Source of the DNA: CBDFMG01 sp965221205 [NCBI: bacterium]
GTDB lineage: Bacteria; SM23-31
NCBI GenBank assembly: GCA_965221205.1
Contig: OZ244870.1
Span: 620,001 to 684,000 of the forward strand
Length of the DNA: 64,000 nt
Direction: 5' to 3'
Both the position numbers and the translations under genes were made by a program. This document shows, piece by piece, positions 1 to 10,605 of the stretch. Every line of letters begins with the position of its first letter. Positions within the stretch are counted from its first letter, which is position 1. The notes under the pieces are model-generated. The model had not been told where the DNA came from. It saw only the letters and a program-made list of their open reading frames with translations, and ran no database searches.

Positions 1-186
1 CATTCAAACGGCTAAATTTACTCAGGATAAGTTGCGATATTATTGCATTATTCGCGAATGTGTTGCCGAATATGAAGGCCGTTTAACACACAAATTTGCC
101 GGTTACATTGAAATGGTATTCGTCCAGAACATTTTAATCTTTACCTGAAAAAATTTGAGATCCGGTTTAATAACCGTAATCACTAA
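1..186 (+). pseudogene. C-terminal remnant of an IS1595/ISXO2-like transposase
   Basis: The window opens inside a reading frame that runs to a TGA at 146-148. A second frame (121-186) reads RPEHFNLYLKKFEIRFNNRN and then a stop. The pattern of a short aromatic/LYLKK stretch followed by EFRFNxRN is the usual C-terminal end of ISXO2-like (IS1595 family) transposases. One frameshift near 120 is needed to join the two parts. The 5' part lies outside the window. The call rests on a short motif only, so confidence is modest. Confidence 0.35.
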
Positions 187-255
187 ATCGATAAATTACA
201 ACAGAATATTACTAATATTTAACGTAATTTCCTTGTCTAGACCTAAAGATTTATT

Positions 256-1509
256 ATGACAACCATAAGCAAAAAAACATTTCTAATATCACTCATTCTG
301 TTTCAAATGTTATTGTTTACTTGTAGCGAAAACAATATTACGAATCCTAATTCACCACCATCATTAAGTATAACCGAACGTGAGGTTATAGGTTTAAGCA
401 ATGATTTCGGCATATCGCTATTCAAAGAAATCAATAAATCCGAACTAATTGACAATATTTTCATATCTCCGTGAAGTGTATCTCTTGCTCTTGCCATGGC
501 CTATAACGGTGCCGATGGTACAACTGAAGAAGCTATGAGAGCCGCACTGAAATACGGTGGTCTATTGCAGCAAGACATCAACAATTCTTTCCGTCATATT
601 ACCGATATGTTAACAGGGCTTGACTCACGTATAGAAATTCTAATTGGAAATTCAATCTGGTTGAGAGAAAAATTTAATGCATTTGTATCTGAGAATTTTC
701 TTGATATAAACAGAACTTATTTTGATGCCGAAGTGACTTTATTAGATTTCACTGACCCACAATCTGTGTCCACTATAAATAATTGGGTAAATAGTAAAAC
801 GAATGGGAAAATTCCAAAAATCATTGAAAATATCAATGATGAAATTGTAATGTTTCTTATAAGTGCAATATATTTTAAGGGAGATTGGACAAATCAATTT
901 AAATCAGAAAACACAGTCGATGGCGATTTTTTTCTGATAGACGGCACAAATAAATTGACGAAGATGATGTCTCAAAAATTCACATTCGAATATATGAAAG
1001 GCAATAATTTTCAGGTTGTTAATCTTCCATATGGAGAACAAGCTTTTAGTATGACAATTATTCTTCCCAATGAAAATGAGAATATCAATAATTTCATCTC
1101 ACAATTAGATAATAATCAATTGCAGCAATGGATTGACGGCATTCAGGAGTCAAATGTTGCGCTCTCTATGCCTAAATTCAAACTTGAATATGATAAAACC
1201 TTAAATGATGTATTAAAAATTCTTGGAATGGAAATTGCGTTTATCCACAATCAAGCTGACTTCTCAAATATAATTTCGCGTGAAGATTTATTCGGTGAAA
1301 ATTTATTCATCGATGAAGTTCTACACAGTACGTTTATTAACGTCAATGAAGAAGGGACTGAAGCAGCGGCAGCAACTTCGGTTGGGATTGGTTTAACGTC
1401 TGCCCCTAATTTTGTAGAACTTAGGATAAACAGACCATACATTTTTTTAATCAGAGGAAAATCCTCCAACACGATTTTATTTATTGGCAAAATAATTGAT
1501 CCTGCTTAA
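256..1509 (+). pseudogene. Secreted serpin (serine protease inhibitor), interrupted by an in-frame TGA
   Basis: Two open stretches (256-474 and 496-1509) share one frame and are separated only by a TGA at 472-474. The reading around it is NIFISP-stop-SVSLALAMAYNGA. Serpins usually have a Trp or Leu at that position, so TGG to TGA is the simplest lesion. The N-terminus has a hydrophobic segment ending in LLFTC, a lipobox-like signal, so the protein would be an exported lipoprotein. Near the C-terminus the hinge EEGTEAAAATS matches inhibitory serpins, followed by RPYIFLIRGKSSNTILFIGKI, the normal serpin end (reactive loop between them). The total of about 418 residues is normal for the family. 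With read-through or an error it would be functional; as written it is a nonsense pseudogene. The target protease is unknown. Confidence 0.85.
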
Positions 1510-1616
1510 GACTCATCTAATATATACGTGGTCCTTCAAACAAGAAATTTTAGCAGTTCTATTGACAATGATGATGAACGATTATTCGTGTAGCTGGCCC
1601 TGAATGTGTCTACGGT

Positions 1617-1940
1617 TTGAATGGAATTAATGAATGGGATAAATATTCCAATGATTCCTATTTATCTATTGTTGTAGATGAGGAAAACAATAAGTGGTTT
1701 GGGAGCATTGATAAACCTGAGCTTCTTAGAATTGATGTATTAGGTGATGCTGTTGAAGTACCTTTGACTTCAGTTGCAACTATAGGTGCAATTTCTGAAC
1801 ATCTCTCTTTTTTAGCAATCCTTTATTGCCAATTTGGCAATAAAAATTTCATAATTTTGCCGATTGATCATTCAATTAATTCTTTTACTTTTCATTTGTG
1901 GTTAACCATGAAAAAATTAGTGGAAGAATTTTTTGAGTGA
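1617..1940 (+). CDS. Short unrecognised ORF with a propeller-like DEENNKWFG motif
   Basis: A 107-residue frame beginning at a TTG and open upstream to about 1594. The segment IVVDEENNKWFGS resembles one blade of two-component-regulator-type propellers (DxxNNxWFGT). The remainder is not recognisable and there is no convincing ribosome binding site. It lies between a broken serpin and a broken YVTN-type fragment, so it is probably another gene remnant and not an expressed gene. Confidence 0.2.
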   Translation: MNGINEWDKYSNDSYLSIVVDEENNKWFGSIDKPELLRIDVLGDAVEVPLTSVATIGAISEHLSFLAILYCQFGNKNFIILPIDHSINSFTFHLWLTMKKLVEEFFE

Positions 1941-2064
1941 CTATTGTATGAAACTATGAAGTGCGGTTGAAATATTTGAATATGTACCCAGCACGAACCT
2001 CACGAATTATTTCAATATTGAAGAGCCTGTTCTCGCACTACTCTTTTCATTTTTGAATTAATAG

Positions 2065-2385
2065 TATTTCAGGCACTTAAAAGTAAGAAGTTTCAAAATA
2101 AATTCTTTTGAAGTCGCCGTTTTCGACGCTGCAACACGGCAGGAAGTTCATAGAATCCCGATAATCGAAGACGTTGTTGACGATGCTGTCGGGAGAATAT
2201 CAGAATCTTACGAAGGAGCAGCGCCGGCTGGGATTCTCATACATTCTAACAATCAGTTTGCGTTTATCACAAACACCCGCGCGGATGTTGTTTCCGTTAT
2301 CGATCTAAACTGTTGGAATGTTGTGACAAGACTCAAATCCGGACGGGAGCCGGACGGAATGGCCTTTTCAAAGCTTTCACTTTAA
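2065..2385 (+). pseudogene. YVTN-type beta-propeller fragment
   Basis: A frame open from about 2065 to the TAA at 2383-2385 contains EVAVFDAATRQEVHRIPI, then AFITNTRADVVSVIDL, NVVTRLKSGREPDGMAFS. These are two blades of the YVTN/SMP-30-like propeller repeat (VSVIDLxTxxVVxxIKxGxEPDG). No start codon, signal peptide or further blades are visible, so this is a C-terminal fragment of a secreted or periplasmic propeller protein. Confidence 0.5.
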
Positions 2386-3084
2386 CCACAGTTTGCACAA
2401 CTACAAAACAAAAAGCTTTCTTGTTGGAATAACAGCCTCTTCGAAAACCTGCTTGTTCTTTAAATACAAGAGAAAAAGCGCAGGAACGTGATCCTGCTGC
2501 TTACACCGTGCTTACAGATCCGCAGTTTAAGATACCTACTGTCCTACCTCAATGAGATAAACTATGCTCAGACAATTGAGATTGAGATTTGGTATTTCTA
2601 AAAAGACAAACCCGCTTTTAATTGAAAAAAGTAAGAGAAAATATTATATTTGTTGTGTATGGGGGTTTTTAAATTAATAATAATTTAATAAACGTTATTA
2701 GAACCGTTTCAAAACAATGTGTCGGTTCGAATCATTTTGGACAGATCGGTTAATTCGGTTTTACCCAGTTTTTCGACTCTTCAACTCTTCTACCCTTTCA
2801 GTAAATTCGTCCTCGCAAACAGATATAATTTGAATCGTGGTCTGTGTATGCTGGTGGAGAGTTATCTGGATTGCTACCTTTATGAGGGAGTTAAACTAAT
2901 AAAAACTTGTATAAGCAAATTGCATTACTTACTTTTTAACACATTAAATCCGAATTATTCTGAAGATACGAACTCAATGAGGAACTAAATAAAGAAAGCG
3001 TTGGCAACTGGCTTCATAGTTGTCAGTATGTTCTTTAATCCCGAAGGAATCACAGAAAACGAAGATTAGGCGCCGACAAATCCC
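2386..3084. other. Decayed intergenic stretch, no supported gene
   Basis: About 700 bases with only short frames. A piece near 2463-2555 reads AQERDPAAYTVLTDPQFKIP and stops; it looks like the tail of a protein but I cannot assign it. A 17-base match (AATCCGAATTATTCTGA) is shared between about 2948 here and about 63492. A frame at 2719-2988 has unconvincing composition and no ribosome binding site. Confidence 0.4.
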
Positions 3085-4588
3085 GTGTTAATGACGCAGT
3101 GGGCAAAAGACGTTTCGCCTGATAATGTGCGCCAAGAATATCCCCGTCCACAGATGGTCCGTTCGGAATGGATGAATCTCAACGGGTTATGGAAGCACGC
3201 AATACAGCCGAGAATTGGTGATCGCCCTGATCAGTTTAACGGCAGTATTCTCGTACCCTTTCCTATTGAATCAGCATTGTCGGGTGTGGGAAGGATGATT
3301 AGTCTGGAGGAGAGTCTCTGGTATCGAAGAACATTTGATGTGCCTCCATCATGGTTCGATAGTCGCGTGTTGATCCATTTTGGGGCAGTTGACTAGAAAA
3401 CGATTGTATGGATCAACGGCCAGAGAGTTGGGGAACACCGCGGCGGTTATGATCCGTTTGAGTTCGACATATCTGCTATGTTGATTGAAGACAGCGAACA
3501 GGAGGTTGTAATAACAGTTTGGGATCCTACAGATGCCGGTTACCAACTGCATGGCAAACAAGTTCTCGTCCCGGAAGGTATCGATTATACATCAACCTCT
3601 GGTATCTGGCAGACGGTATGGATTGAACCTGTACCAACCGTATCAATCGAAAGGTTGAAGATTGTTCTGGATTTAGATGCTGAGGAGGTACATATCACAG
3701 GAAATAGTCGGGGTGCCGGAAGTTGATTTACTATTAGCGCAGAAGTACTTGATGGCTCACGAAACGTTGGAGAAATGAAAGGAAATGTCGATGAGACCCT
3801 GAATCTTCACATCAATGATCCAAAGCACTGGTCACCAGATTCCCCGTTCCTTTATGATCTGAAGGTGGAATTAATAAAGAACCGAAAAGTGGTAGGTCAC
3901 GTTGAAAGTTACTTCGGGATGCGCAAGATATCCCTCGGCAAAGACGAACACGTCATTCTCCGCCTTTTTCTCAATAACAAGCCACTGTTCCAGTTTGGTC
4001 CGCTTGATCAGGGATACTGGCCCGACGGTCTCTATACTGCTCCGACAGATGAGGCGCTCCGGTACGACATCGAGGTTTTAAAGGAGCTTGGTTTCAACAT
4101 GGCGCGCAAACATGTCAAGGTTGAGCCTGCCCGATGGTACTACTGGTGTGACAAACTTGGTCTGCTGGTGTGGCAGGACATGCCGAATGTTTCCGATTAC
4201 GACCGGAGAAACAGACCAGCATATCAAAGAGATGAACGAACAGATATTGAACATTTTCCCCAATCGTCCCTTCAGTTCGAGCTGGAGTTAAAACGTATTA
4301 TCGATGCATATCACAACTATCCCAGCATTGTGATGTGGGTGCCGTTTAACGAGGGCTGGGGAATATTCCTTATTAAGGGATACCGGTGAACTTGTTGCTG
4401 CTTATCTGGAATTGATCGACAATCTAAAAACAGTGGTAAAGTCAGGGCTGTCTGCTGCGGTATATGTTCAAACAACAGATGTTGAATTAGAGATGAACGG
4501 CTATATGACCTACGACAGGGCAATAATTAAGATTGATGGTGAACGTGTCAGGGAATCTCACCGCAGTTTGTACAAATTGATACAATGA
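3085..4588 (+). pseudogene. Glycoside hydrolase family 2 (beta-galactosidase/glucuronidase-like) pseudogene
   Basis: The frame reads WAKDVSPDNVRQEYPRPQMV and NLNGLWKHAI, the characteristic N-terminus of GH2 proteins. It is broken by TAG at about 3394 (GAVD-stop-KTIVWINGQ, normally Trp) and TGA at 3724-3726, all in one frame. The catalytic region includes WVPFNEGWG. Just after it the frame changes and jumps to DTGELVAAYLELIDN, LSAAVYVQTTDVE and NGYMTYDRA, the normal GH2 C-terminus, ending at TGA 4586-4588. Roughly 100 residues that normally lie between these parts, including the usual nucleophile region, are missing. With two nonsense changes, a frame change and an internal deletion, this is a genuine pseudogene and not a sequencing artefact. 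Confidence 0.85.
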
Positions 4589-4860
4589 TACCGAGAGCTC
4601 TCTTGTTCAAATAAACAGAATTTTTAGAGGTATATTTACTTTCTTAAATTAATGAGCGGAGAATTCGGCCTGGTATATGCCTTGTTTACCCGTAGGCAGC
4701 AGTAGATAATGTACGCCACTCATGATACTGGTCAACATCGTGATATGCTTCCATGATGGTGTGATTGTTTCTAAAAACGGAGTTGAGTTTCCTTCTCTAC
4801 CGAGCCGGGGGGATACGATTAATTAACTAAATGTTTGCAAATTACCAACCCAAATGTAAA

Positions 4861-4886
4861 AAGCCCTGAAAAATAATTCAGGGCTT
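4861..4886. terminator. Perfect 10-bp hairpin, probable terminator
   Basis: AAGCCCTGAA, a six-base loop, then TTCAGGGCTT form a perfect stem. On the minus strand the stem is followed by a short T run; on the plus strand it is preceded by A5. It sits downstream of the GH2 pseudogene. It may act in either direction. Confidence 0.6.
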
Positions 4887-5081
4887 AGTGTTTATGATGT
4901 TGATAACAGTTTTATTAAGAAGCTATTTTTCTTACCGATATTTTATATATTCCTTATTCAAAATCGTTCAAATTTTGTACAACTGATTTCTTATTTATAC
5001 AATAGGTAGTAGATAGGTGTCCAATATGTCGTATTGAAAATTTTGAGATTTTGGGATTTATACTTGATCGTGTGAATTTAG

Positions 5082-5131
5082 AATCCAGTAGGCTAGCACT
5101 TGTGGGGATTCAAGTCCCCTCTCTCGCACTA
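5082..5131 (+). pseudogene. 3' half of a tRNA (Leu-like)
   Basis: The sequence contains a T-arm (GGGGATTCAAGTCCCCT) followed by CTCTCGCACTA, which resembles the T-arm and 3' acceptor strand of bacterial tRNA-Leu (expected 5' acceptor GCGAGAG). I find no matching 5' half upstream. The conserved 53:61 G-C pair is altered. Such 3' tRNA halves are commonly left at integration sites, but an integrase is not adjacent. Confidence 0.4.
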
Positions 5132-5414
5132 TTAATAATAACAAGTTAGCTCGAAAATCCTTCCCAATTTAGCAGATGACAGGATTATATGTTAGTATAC
5201 TATCATAGTTTAAAAATATCCATACCATACTATTTCAGAGTTTGATATGGGGGATATCGGGTTACACATAAAACCCTGCTCGACTCTTCAAAAAGTATTA
5301 AGAAAAGTAATAGTGAGAAAGAATTGGGAAGTGTACATCATGTATCGCACTTGTTGTAACATATCAATTAGACAGGTCAGTTAAAGATAGTATAGTAATA
5401 ATGGAGAATATCAC

Positions 5415-7016
5415 ATGAAACGTTCCCTCACAAAAATATCTGTTATACTACTGTTTTTATTTTTTTCATCAATGACAAATGCTCAAGATCAACTTAATTA
5501 TGAAGTGATCGACAGGATTCGTAATGAAGGACTTAACCATTCAAACGTCATGGAATTGGCACGCTATATGATCGATGTATACGGTCCCAGACTTGCAAAT
5601 TCACCTTCTTTTAATCAGGCAGCAGAATGGGCATTGGAAAAATTTCATGAATATGGCATCAATGCAGAAATGCAGGCCTATGGAGAAGTTGGACTTGGTT
5701 GGGAAAATAAATACACGTCTGTCCATATGATCAAACCGCAGTATCAGTCAATAATTGCATATCCCAGAGCCTGGACACGAAGTACGATGGGAAAAGTAAA
5801 AGGAAATGTTGTATATATAAATTCGCAAGAGATTTACTCTCAATCAGACCTCGAACAATATCGTAATAAAATCAGAGGGAGAATCGTTCTCATAGAACCG
5901 AAAAGAGAGCTTAAACCAGATTTCACACCAGACGCTAACCGGTTATCAGATGAAGAGCTCAATGACATGGCACGTCTACGTATTATTCCAAAACCGGCAA
6001 TGGTTACATTAAAACAACATGAATATGATACTATACTACAGGGAAATGTTCGAGAAATTCTGTCAAGGGACCTGCTCAACAACTTTTTTGAAACTGAAGG
6101 AGTAGCAGTCCTGGTCAGTCCTGGAAGACCTCAGGATCAAGCCCAAATAGCCAAAGGTAACGTCAGTCCGGGAGGCGGAAGACCTTTACAAAAGGAAGAT
6201 CCAAAACCGTTGCCACACGTGGCCCTTGCAGTAGAACATTATAATAGAATAGTAAGAATTCTCGAGATCGGTATTGACGTTGAATTGGAGATAGAGGTCA
6301 GAGTCAAATATGATGAAAAAGACCTGCAAGATTATAATATTATTTCTGAAATACAGGGAACAGATTTAGGAGATGAGATTGTGATGCTCGGTGCTCACTT
6401 TGATGCAGCATCTTCTGGAACCGGTGCAACGGATAACGCTGCTGGAAGTTCGGTGGTTATGGAGGCAATGCGTATTTTAAAAGTGGTTGGCGCCGAGCCT
6501 CGACGCACAATCCGCGCAGCTTTATGGGGTGGAGAAGAAGTCGGCCATTTAGGATCAAGAGCATATGTGAAAAAGCATTTTGGAAATCCGGTAACACAGC
6601 AAGTTCTCTCTGATCATGCAAAACTATCTGTCTATTTTAACACAGATTGGTACGGGTTGTTTCGGGGTCTTTTCCTGTATGGAAATGATCTCGTTCGTCC
6701 GATTTTTGAGGAATGGATGAAGCCGTTCCACGATCTTGGATTTACGCATCTTTCGCCGGGTAATAACAGAGGTTCTGACAACATGTCATTTTTATCCGTA
6801 GGTCTTCCAGGATTTCGATTTATCCAGGATGATCTTGAATTTTGGACTACAACTTGGCACACCAGCATGGATGTATATGACCGGTTAGTTGCCGAAGATT
6901 TAATAGCTAATTCAGTCGTTATGGCCGGGATGGTCTATCTTGCCGCTATGCATGATGATTTACTTCCTCGCTCAAATAATATGATGAACAATAATAGACG
7001 ATGGCACAAGAAATAA
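5415..7016 (+). CDS. Secreted M28 family zinc aminopeptidase
   Basis: A 533-residue intact protein with a signal peptide (KISVILLFLFFSSMTNAQ). Residues about 60-115 resemble the N-terminal part of M28 aminopeptidases, followed by a PA-like insert and the peptidase core. The expected M28 residues are all seen: H328 and D330 in GAHFDA, D340 in GATDNAAG, E374-E375 in WGGEEVGHLG, D411 in NTDWYG and H482 in TWHTSMDVYD. It should therefore bind two zinc ions and remove N-terminal residues from peptides outside the cytoplasm or in the periplasm. The start at 5415 follows the purine-rich ATGGAGAATATCAC. A degenerate paralog lies at 17112-18650. No copy of the shared extended promoter is evident upstream. 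Confidence 0.88.
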   Translation: MKRSLTKISVILLFLFFSSMTNAQDQLNYEVIDRIRNEGLNHSNVMELARYMIDVYGPRLANSPSFNQAAEWALEKFHEYGINAEMQAYGEVGLGWENKYTSVHMIKPQYQSIIAYPRAWTRSTMGKVKGNVVYINSQEIYSQSDLEQYRNKIRGRIVLIEPKRELKPDFTPDANRLSDEELNDMARLRIIPKPAMVTLKQHEYDTILQGNVREILSRDLLNNFFETEGVAVLVSPGRPQDQAQIAKGNVSPGGGRPLQKEDPKPLPHVALAVEHYNRIVRILEIGIDVELEIEVRVKYDEKDLQDYNIISEIQGTDLGDEIVMLGAHFDAASSGTGATDNAAGSSVVMEAMRILKVVGAEPRRTIRAALWGGEEVGHLGSRAYVKKHFGNPVTQQVLSDHAKLSVYFNTDWYGLFRGLFLYGNDLVRPIFEEWMKPFHDLGFTHLSPGNNRGSDNMSFLSVGLPGFRFIQDDLEFWTTTWHTSMDVYDRLVAEDLIANSVVMAGMVYLAAMHDDLLPRSNNMMNNNRRWHKK

Positions 7017-7271
7017 ATTTTTTATTACGAATATATTTCTGGACCAATGATACTACTCAATTTTTTATTAAGCAATAAGCTATTTATTGTTTCATAAAGC
7101 GACTCTTATTCAAAAAAAATTGATTTTTACTGTCCAACTTTTTTTACGACGCACACCAGATGTTAAAAATAGTATCGATAATCTACACACTCCTCATATA
7201 TTCTTTTTCAGTAGATTGATATAGAAAATATTGGTTATCTTGGATTAATTCTAAATAAGGGGGTTTGCGTT

Positions 7272-8901
7272 ATGCATAAGCGTAAACATTTTGCTGTTGC
7301 ATGTATCATTTTTTCAAATCTTACATTATTTTATTGCACTGCGGATACAGGAGGATCATTTGTGGTCGAAAGCAGCGACTATGCGGATCTTGTCAGCCTC
7401 TTCAACGAATTTCGTGAGTTCCAGCAGCCGACTTTCATTAACGGTGTCCCCGATTACACAGCAGACGCAATGGAGGCGCAAAAACGCGGCTTGAAGGAAT
7501 TTCAGAGGCGTCTGGCTGACATTGATAAAAATAGCTTGATTGTCTCAAAGCAGGTTGACTATATTTTAGTCTGGTCGGAAATGAACGGACTTGATTTTTA
7601 TCATCGGGTTTATAAACCCTGGTCACGAGACCCTGTCTTCTACCTCCCTTCACAGAGAGGAGCCGGACCTGCCATAAGCATCGAACTTCAGTTTCCCAGT
7701 AGCCTGCCTCTCCCCGATAATAAGATTGATGCATTGAGAAAGCGATTAAAAGCTATTCCTGCTATATACGAACAGGCGAAAAGGTGATCTGGCGATTATA
7801 GCAATCCATTATATTGATCGTGAAGCTGGAAGATATGAAAATCTTGCGAACAGCCTGACAGAACACTATCCTGATCTGGTTCCCGATGCTGAACGAGCCG
7901 CAGATGCAGTGAGAAACTATGGGAAATGGCTCGAAGATAACATAAGCCGGATGACAGTCCCTGCTGGTATTGGGATAGAGAACTACAACTGGTGGTTGAA
8001 AAATGTTCATCTCTTCCCATACACATGGGAAGAATGCCGCACCATAATGGAGCATAAATATAATCGTGTGGTGACCTTTTTGAAATTAGAGGAAAACAGA
8101 AACCGTAACCTTCCCGAGCTTGAGGTGGCAGATACTGATGAGGAATATTACCGTCGCCTGGATATAGCCCTTAATTTCGTTCTTGATTTTCTTCGCGAAG
8201 AAGAAATTTTAACAGTCCCTGACTGGCTCCAGGCCGCAGACTACAGTGATCCGAATGAAGTAAGAGGGCCGCGGCCATCTCCTCCTACCATCGATACAAG
8301 AGCACGTGAACTCGAGGTGCTTCCTGGTGAGGCACATGAGTTTATTGGCCATCTTTTCGATAGACGGAGATTAGAACGTGATGACCGTCCGATCCGTAGT
8401 GCACCGCGCCTGTATAATATGGATTGGATCCGCTCGGAAGGATGGGCATGCAGTCTTGAAGAGCTTTTTATGGTGGCGGGAGTACTTGATAATCGACCGC
8501 GAAGGGGAAGAGAAGTGCAACATCTCATGAATGCTTCACATATGGCCCTTGCACTTCCTGATCTAAAAATGCACAGCAACGAGATAACCTTTACTGAAGC
8601 AAGGCGGTTGAATGCCGAGTTAATGCCGAACAAATGGACATACGAAGATGATAGAAATGTGTGGTACGAACAGCAATCAAACTTGCGTATTCCAGGTTGG
8701 CATACTGCAGGTTCTGTTGTCGGCACAGCCCAATTCATGAAGCTCTTCAGAGAGCGGGCAATGCAGTTGGGAAACGAATTTAACATTCGTGAGTTTATGG
8801 ATGAATTCTTCGCATCCGGAATGATCCCCATGTCTCTTACGAGGTGGGAGATGACAGGAAATGATGACGAAATCAAAGAATTATATTCCGTCATAAAATA
8901 G
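7272..8901 (+). pseudogene. DUF885-like secreted metallopeptidase, one frameshift
   Basis: Two open parts (7272-7787 and about 7790-8901) join if one A is removed from the run in GCGAAAAGGTGA at about 7780: the second part then continues AKGDLAIIAIHYIDREAGRY. The N-terminus is a lipoprotein-like signal (IIFSNLTLFYC). The second half contains LPGEAHEFIGHLFDRRR (a HExxxH variant of the DUF885 HExxGH motif) and IRSEGWACSLEELFM, matching the DUF885 EGWA region. Total length about 540 residues is normal. If the extra A is an assembly error the gene is intact. It follows the M28 gene in the same direction, suggesting a common role in extracellular peptide breakdown. Confidence 0.72.
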
Positions 8902-9034
8902 TTTATACATAATTCACTTGTATTGATTTAATGTGCTCATCGTTTCACCGATGTGCCATCAATCATAATTTTACAATATTGGTTTATCGTCAACTCCCTT
9001 CACTTTCAGAAAAATTTCAATCTGAAATATATAA

Positions 9035-9101
9035 GGTTCTCAAATTGCACAGCACGGAAAGTAAAATAACACTTGTAAATGTTAAATGCTTAAAGTAATA
9101 T
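9035..9101 (+). promoter_or_regulatory. Shared extended promoter, copy 1 (drives M24 gene at 9133)
   Basis: -35 TTGTAA at 9073-9078, 17-base spacer, -10 TAATAT at 9096-9101. The upstream box (from GGTTCT at 9035 through CACAGCACGGAAAGTAAAA) is a diverged copy of the consensus described in the findings. Confidence 0.7.
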
Positions 9102-9132
9102 TTATCACCAAAAAGCAATAGAGGAGCAAGTC

Positions 9133-10563
9133 ATGATATCTCGAATATTGGTGTTTTTAATACTTGTGATGTTTACAGTACCTTTTGCCAATTGCCAGGC
9201 TCAGGAAATGGACGACCTGAAGGAATGGAATAATCAGATACGCCGGGAAAAGTTTGACCTCGTTCTACCCCAAGCCATGAAAAAGAACAATATCGATATG
9301 TGGATCCATGTGATGAGAATAGCAATTCCTGATCCCTTTGGTGCAGAAGAACTGGGCAGTACCTCCGGTGTTTTCATCTTCACGGACCGTGGCGGTGATC
9401 GGATTGAACGCGCGGTTCTTGGACGTCGCTGGGGAGCTTCACAGCGTGAAAGGGGAGAGGTTGAGATGTTGGTTGAAAAATATGGAGTTTACGACATAAT
9501 CCACGACCCAGTTTTTGTGCAGCAACCGGTGGTAATCCCGATGACAGAATATGATTACCGATTTAAGGGCCTCAGAGAATTTGTTGAAGCACGTAATCCC
9601 AAACGCATTGCTATAAATTACAGGGAAAACCTGGGAACGTGGGCGACTTCCCCCAGAGCAAATGACGGTATTTCGCATATAGATTACCTCCTCTTAACGA
9701 AAGAGCTCGGTGAAAACTATGCCGACAGGCTGGTCTCGTCTGAATATGTAATGATGGATTACCAAATAACTCCGGTGCCGAGCGAAATCGAACTCCTTAA
9801 GAAAATGCGTCAGGACGAAGTTGAACTTGCAAAGAAAGCCTTTGCTGAAATCGTGCCAGGTGTAACCAGAACTCGCGAGCTGGGTGAAACCGGAAATTAT
9901 CAGGTGGATGTAGTTGTCTTTCGCCGGATGAGTACAGGATTGTCCCAAAGAGGAAGGAGTGCAGGCTGGGAAAACAGCGTGGTCCAGGGAGGCGACGTCG
10001 TTGCAGCACCAAGCCAGGGAATGTTCGCCTATGTGCTCCGTGACGGAGAGACTGAACCGCCTCCGGAAATCCAAAAACTCTGGGCAGAATACCTGAAAAT
10101 CAAAAAGATTCTGGTGGAGACCATTAAGGCTGGTCGTACTCCTCGTGAAATAATCCAAAACTACACCAGGAAATTTGAGGAGGAAGGAATTATTGTCAGG
10201 GATCCCCAATTACATATGGTTCAGCCAAAGAACAATTTTCCTGTTTATGCCATAGGCTATGATCCTGACAATACCCAAATTGCTATCGACTGCCATGGCA
10301 TGGGAAAAGGAGCGCGTGAGAGGAAGCACGATATTTATTTTGGCCCCAGGATTGGTTCTAATGGTCCGGAATGGACTTTAGATATACCACTTTCACCCAA
10401 TCACCACTTTGTTTTAGAATATTTCTTCTATATGCCGTCTCCTACATCCAACGAACGTGAAGACCAGTATTTATTATTTTGGGATCATGAGCAGGCAATT
10501 GCAACCGGACGTGGAGTCAAGTATTTATCTCCACCGCAAAAAGAGCTTTATCTCATTAAATGA
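9133..10563 (+). CDS. Secreted M24-fold protein lacking metal ligands
   Basis: A 476-residue protein with a signal peptide ending near AFANCQAQ. The N-terminal half is the creatinase/prolidase N-terminal domain and the rest has the pita-bread fold sequence pattern. In the canonical relative at 40719-42092 the metal pair is FIDWG...ATDIKRFAYVL. Here the same place reads GGDVVAAPSQGMFAYVL (about residues 287-303), so the D-x10-D pair is gone. A His in DCHGMGKG and a Glu in FVLEYFFY remain, but the last Glu is replaced (LFWDHEQAIATGRG). It is likely not a standard Xaa-Pro metallopeptidase. Creatinase is a known metal-free member of this fold, so a different hydrolase activity or a binding role is possible. 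Start supported by GAGGAGCAAGTC before the ATG. Confidence 0.82.
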   Translation: MISRILVFLILVMFTVPFANCQAQEMDDLKEWNNQIRREKFDLVLPQAMKKNNIDMWIHVMRIAIPDPFGAEELGSTSGVFIFTDRGGDRIERAVLGRRWGASQRERGEVEMLVEKYGVYDIIHDPVFVQQPVVIPMTEYDYRFKGLREFVEARNPKRIAINYRENLGTWATSPRANDGISHIDYLLLTKELGENYADRLVSSEYVMMDYQITPVPSEIELLKKMRQDEVELAKKAFAEIVPGVTRTRELGETGNYQVDVVVFRRMSTGLSQRGRSAGWENSVVQGGDVVAAPSQGMFAYVLRDGETEPPPEIQKLWAEYLKIKKILVETIKAGRTPREIIQNYTRKFEEEGIIVRDPQLHMVQPKNNFPVYAIGYDPDNTQIAIDCHGMGKGARERKHDIYFGPRIGSNGPEWTLDIPLSPNHHFVLEYFFYMPSPTSNEREDQYLLFWDHEQAIATGRGVKYLSPPQKELYLIK

Positions 10564-10605
10564 GTTCCTCCAAACACAATCGTCACTTAATGAAGGAGAC
10601 TCAAT

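Noticed and set aside
256-1509. UGA read as Trp (alternative genetic code)
   Set aside because: UGA and UAG both interrupt genes here, TGG is used freely, and genes end normally in TGA, so reassignment is not supported.
2719-2988. 89-codon open frame as a gene
   Set aside because: No ribosome binding site, unlikely amino-acid composition and no motif.
7770-7800. Programmed frameshift in the DUF885-like gene
   Set aside because: No slippery heptamer with a downstream structure is evident, and similar single-base changes occur in unrelated genes across the window.
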